From the NCBI RefSeq assembly GCF_019399895.1, contig NC_091889.1, positions 1,794,501 to 1,858,500 on the forward strand: a stretch of 64,000 nt of DNA. Reading direction: 5' to 3'. The position numbers were made by a program, and so were the translations under genes. The notes beneath the pieces were generated by a model. The model ran no database searches. It saw nothing but the letters and a program-made list of their open reading frames with translations, and was not told the origin of the DNA. The DNA is from Cardiocondyla obscurior (Eukaryota > Arthropoda > Insecta > Hymenoptera > Formicidae). How positions within the stretch are numbered: the stretch's first letter is position 1; every line of letters begins with the position of its first letter. This document shows positions 62,612-64,000 of this stretch, piece after piece.

Positions 62612-62990
62612 TCATTGTGACTTTTGGCTGTAGTGTAGGTCGAAGCGTTGTTTTACCACCCCCTTTAGGTGTTTAAGGCGTGGAGGAGGTTTTGTTTCAA
62701 TGATTGGAGGGATCTTGATTTTCCTAAGAGGTGGAAGAGGTTTAGGTTTCGGTTTTGGAGATACAGGCCTTCCTTTGGGGTCCGGAGGAATGGTTTTTTC
62801 CTTTTTTTCTTTAATTATAACTTTGAGTGGAAGTGGCTCAATGCTAAGGATCGTGGGGTCTTGTTTCGGTTTGGATAGATCCTCGATTTCGGCCGCTTTT
62901 GGGTTAAATATTCCCGTCGCTTCAAATTCTCGTCTTAGTCTCCTAAAAAATTCTTGTCGACCGCCTTTTTTTGATCGTCGCGTTCTTTTT
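62612..62990 (-). other. Pro/Lys-rich coding-like open frame without ATG
   Basis: On the minus strand about 125 codons are open and end in TGA at 62612-62614. They read Glu-Phe-Phe-Arg-Arg-Leu-Arg-Arg-Glu-Phe-Glu, then Pro/Lys repeats (Pro-Lys-Pro-Lys-Pro-Lys-Pro-Leu-Pro-Pro-Leu), then Arg-Phe-Asp-Leu-His-Tyr. Codon choice and composition look coding. No start codon; the 5' part may be cut off near solo LTR 3. I do not recognise the protein. Confidence 0.4.
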
Positions 62991-63254
62991 TTCTTTCAAT
63001 CTTTGTTAGGCTTATTGCTATTTTGGAGTATTAATTTTGGAATTGATTAATACATTTTTCTTTTTCATGATTTTGTGACCATAGGCCACGAAGCGTGAAT
63101 TAACGTCAGACCCCGCGCCGCGACTACTACCGGTCGCCCTAGCTTTCGCGCGAACACCGTACATGTTTGATTTACGCGGGCCGACCAACCGCCCGCGGCG
63201 TGTAGCGCCACAGACCGCTCGGGAGGGGGTTTCCCCCACTCTCGGGCCAACGGG

Positions 63255-63262
63255 TATATAAA
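63255..63262 (+). promoter_or_regulatory. TATA box of LTR 3
   Basis: TATATAAA in the same setting as in solo LTR 2 (CCAACGGGTATATAAACCGCC). Confidence 0.6.
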
Positions 63263-63529
63263 CCGCCTCGAGCGCGTGCTCGGCAACTTTTCCTCGCTGG
63301 AGTGCACTCCAGCAACTTATCCTCCAGGACTTAGGCGCTCCCAAGCCTTCCTCGACCGGGCTCACCCGGCTCTCGAAACCGACACCGCTACCTCCAGGAC
63401 TCGGGCGCTCCCAAGCCTGTCCTCGACCGGGCTCACCCGGCCTCCGACATTTTCACCACCGAGACTCGGGTGCTCCCGAGCCTCTCCTCGATCAAACTAC
63501 CTCCGGCCCCGAATATTCGCGTACGCCGT

Positions 63530-63770
63530 GACCGCGAGATTTTATCCGCACGACGCGGCCTAATCGGCCTGTACACCACGTTACCGACTCGCGACCGAGC
63601 AGTACTGTCCGTGCGACTCGGCCTGAACGGCCCACTTTGTACTCCGCGACCGCGTAACTCTGTCCGTGCGTCGCGGCCTAAACGGCCCACCTTGTACACT
63701 GCAGTACCGACTCACGACCGTGAAATTCTGTCCAGACGTTACGGTCTGGTCGGCCCAACCTGTACATAGT
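63530..63770 (+). repeat. 65-bp tandem repeat of LTRs 2 and 3
   Basis: About four units, each with CGACCG, TCTGTCCG, a GGCCTAAACGGCCCAC-type short hairpin and TTGTACA. Solo LTR 2 carries two to three units in inverse orientation at 46600-46740. Confidence 0.8.
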
Positions 63771-64000
63771 TTGTAAGACATCTGGAAAGACGGCCCTCAG
63801 TGGTAATCTCGCTCTTCAACTTATGTTTTCTTAACCTTTTGTACAAAACGCTTTAAGCTAGATTCTTTTGTTTTCTCTTATTTAGTGTATATTATTTTGG
63901 TTAATTTTATTCTGATTTTTGTAATAAATTACTTTAATTTGTACGTTAATCACGCCTCGTTTCTCTAACTCGTACCCCGGTTTCCGACGAGCTTTCCACC

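Larger units (their letters stand above)
63074..64000 (+). mobile_element. LTR 3 with hairpin array, cut by the window end
   Basis: It starts TGTGACCATAGG and follows solo LTR 2 (TGTGACCAAAG) throughout: GTCAGACCCCGCGCCGCGAC, hairpin (63217-63246, decayed), TATA box, GCTGGAG-TGCA-CTCCAGC hairpin (63296-63313), then hairpins at 63330-63345, 63356-63369, 63400-63415, 63428-63441 and 63465-63480, then 65-bp repeats (63530-63770). By comparison with LTR 2 the end lies about 25 bp beyond the window. Whether it is solo or the 5' LTR of an element cannot be told. Confidence 0.8.

Overview
The window looks like a TE-dense piece of an insect nuclear genome, most probably a hymenopteran and very likely an ant. 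The basis is spliced exons of an insect odorant receptor of the 7tm_6 type, a DUF4806-type host gene with small introns, intron-containing mariner-like transposases of the DUF4817 type, and BEL/Pao and Gypsy retrotransposons. The species call is inference. There is no prokaryotic gene organisation and no convincing rRNA, tRNA or CRISPR.

Layout. 0-9.3 kb: a broken tyrosine-recombinase fragment, a tandem repeat of about 159 bp in both orientations, a BEL-like LTR with a minisatellite, a hairpin element, and one unidentified 333-codon open frame. 9.36-13.6 kb: palindromic MITEs around a mariner-like element whose arms are inverted copies of each other. 13.7-18.8 kb: a nearly complete but broken LINE with a purine-rich coding strand. 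20.1-36.7 kb: an odorant receptor gene on the + strand whose introns hold two more palindromic mariner-like elements, a Penelope-like foldback, a decayed LINE, a MITE and a Gypsy fragment. 38-41 kb: a MITE remnant, a 5'-truncated LINE on the minus strand and a transposase fragment. 41-44.6 kb: a BEL/Pao 5' end (LTR and gag) with a solo LTR inserted in it. 44.9-60.2 kb: a minus-strand DUF4806-like host gene broken by two solo LTRs and by a Gypsy element that itself carries a younger complete Gypsy element. 60.2-64 kb: rearranged copies of repeats from 4.9-5.9 kb, a Pro/Lys-rich open frame, and another hairpin-bearing LTR that runs out of the window.

The insertion order can be read directly. 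The outer Gypsy (TSD CTTT) landed in an intron of the DUF4806-like gene. The inner Gypsy (TSD TATT) then landed in the reverse transcriptase of the outer one; removing it restores one open gag-pol frame. A solo LTR (TSD AATA) sits inside a DUF4806 exon, and removing it restores that exon too.

The most unusual signal is in the solo LTRs at 42262-43108, 46309-47274 and 63074-64000. Downstream of a TATA box each has a row of short hairpins with a nearly constant core (GGG-CGCT-CCC). In the best copy the flanking stems differ from hairpin to hairpin yet stay complementary, as expected for selected RNA structure. The second unusual signal is that all three mariner-like elements are built as long inverted duplications of their own transposase genes.
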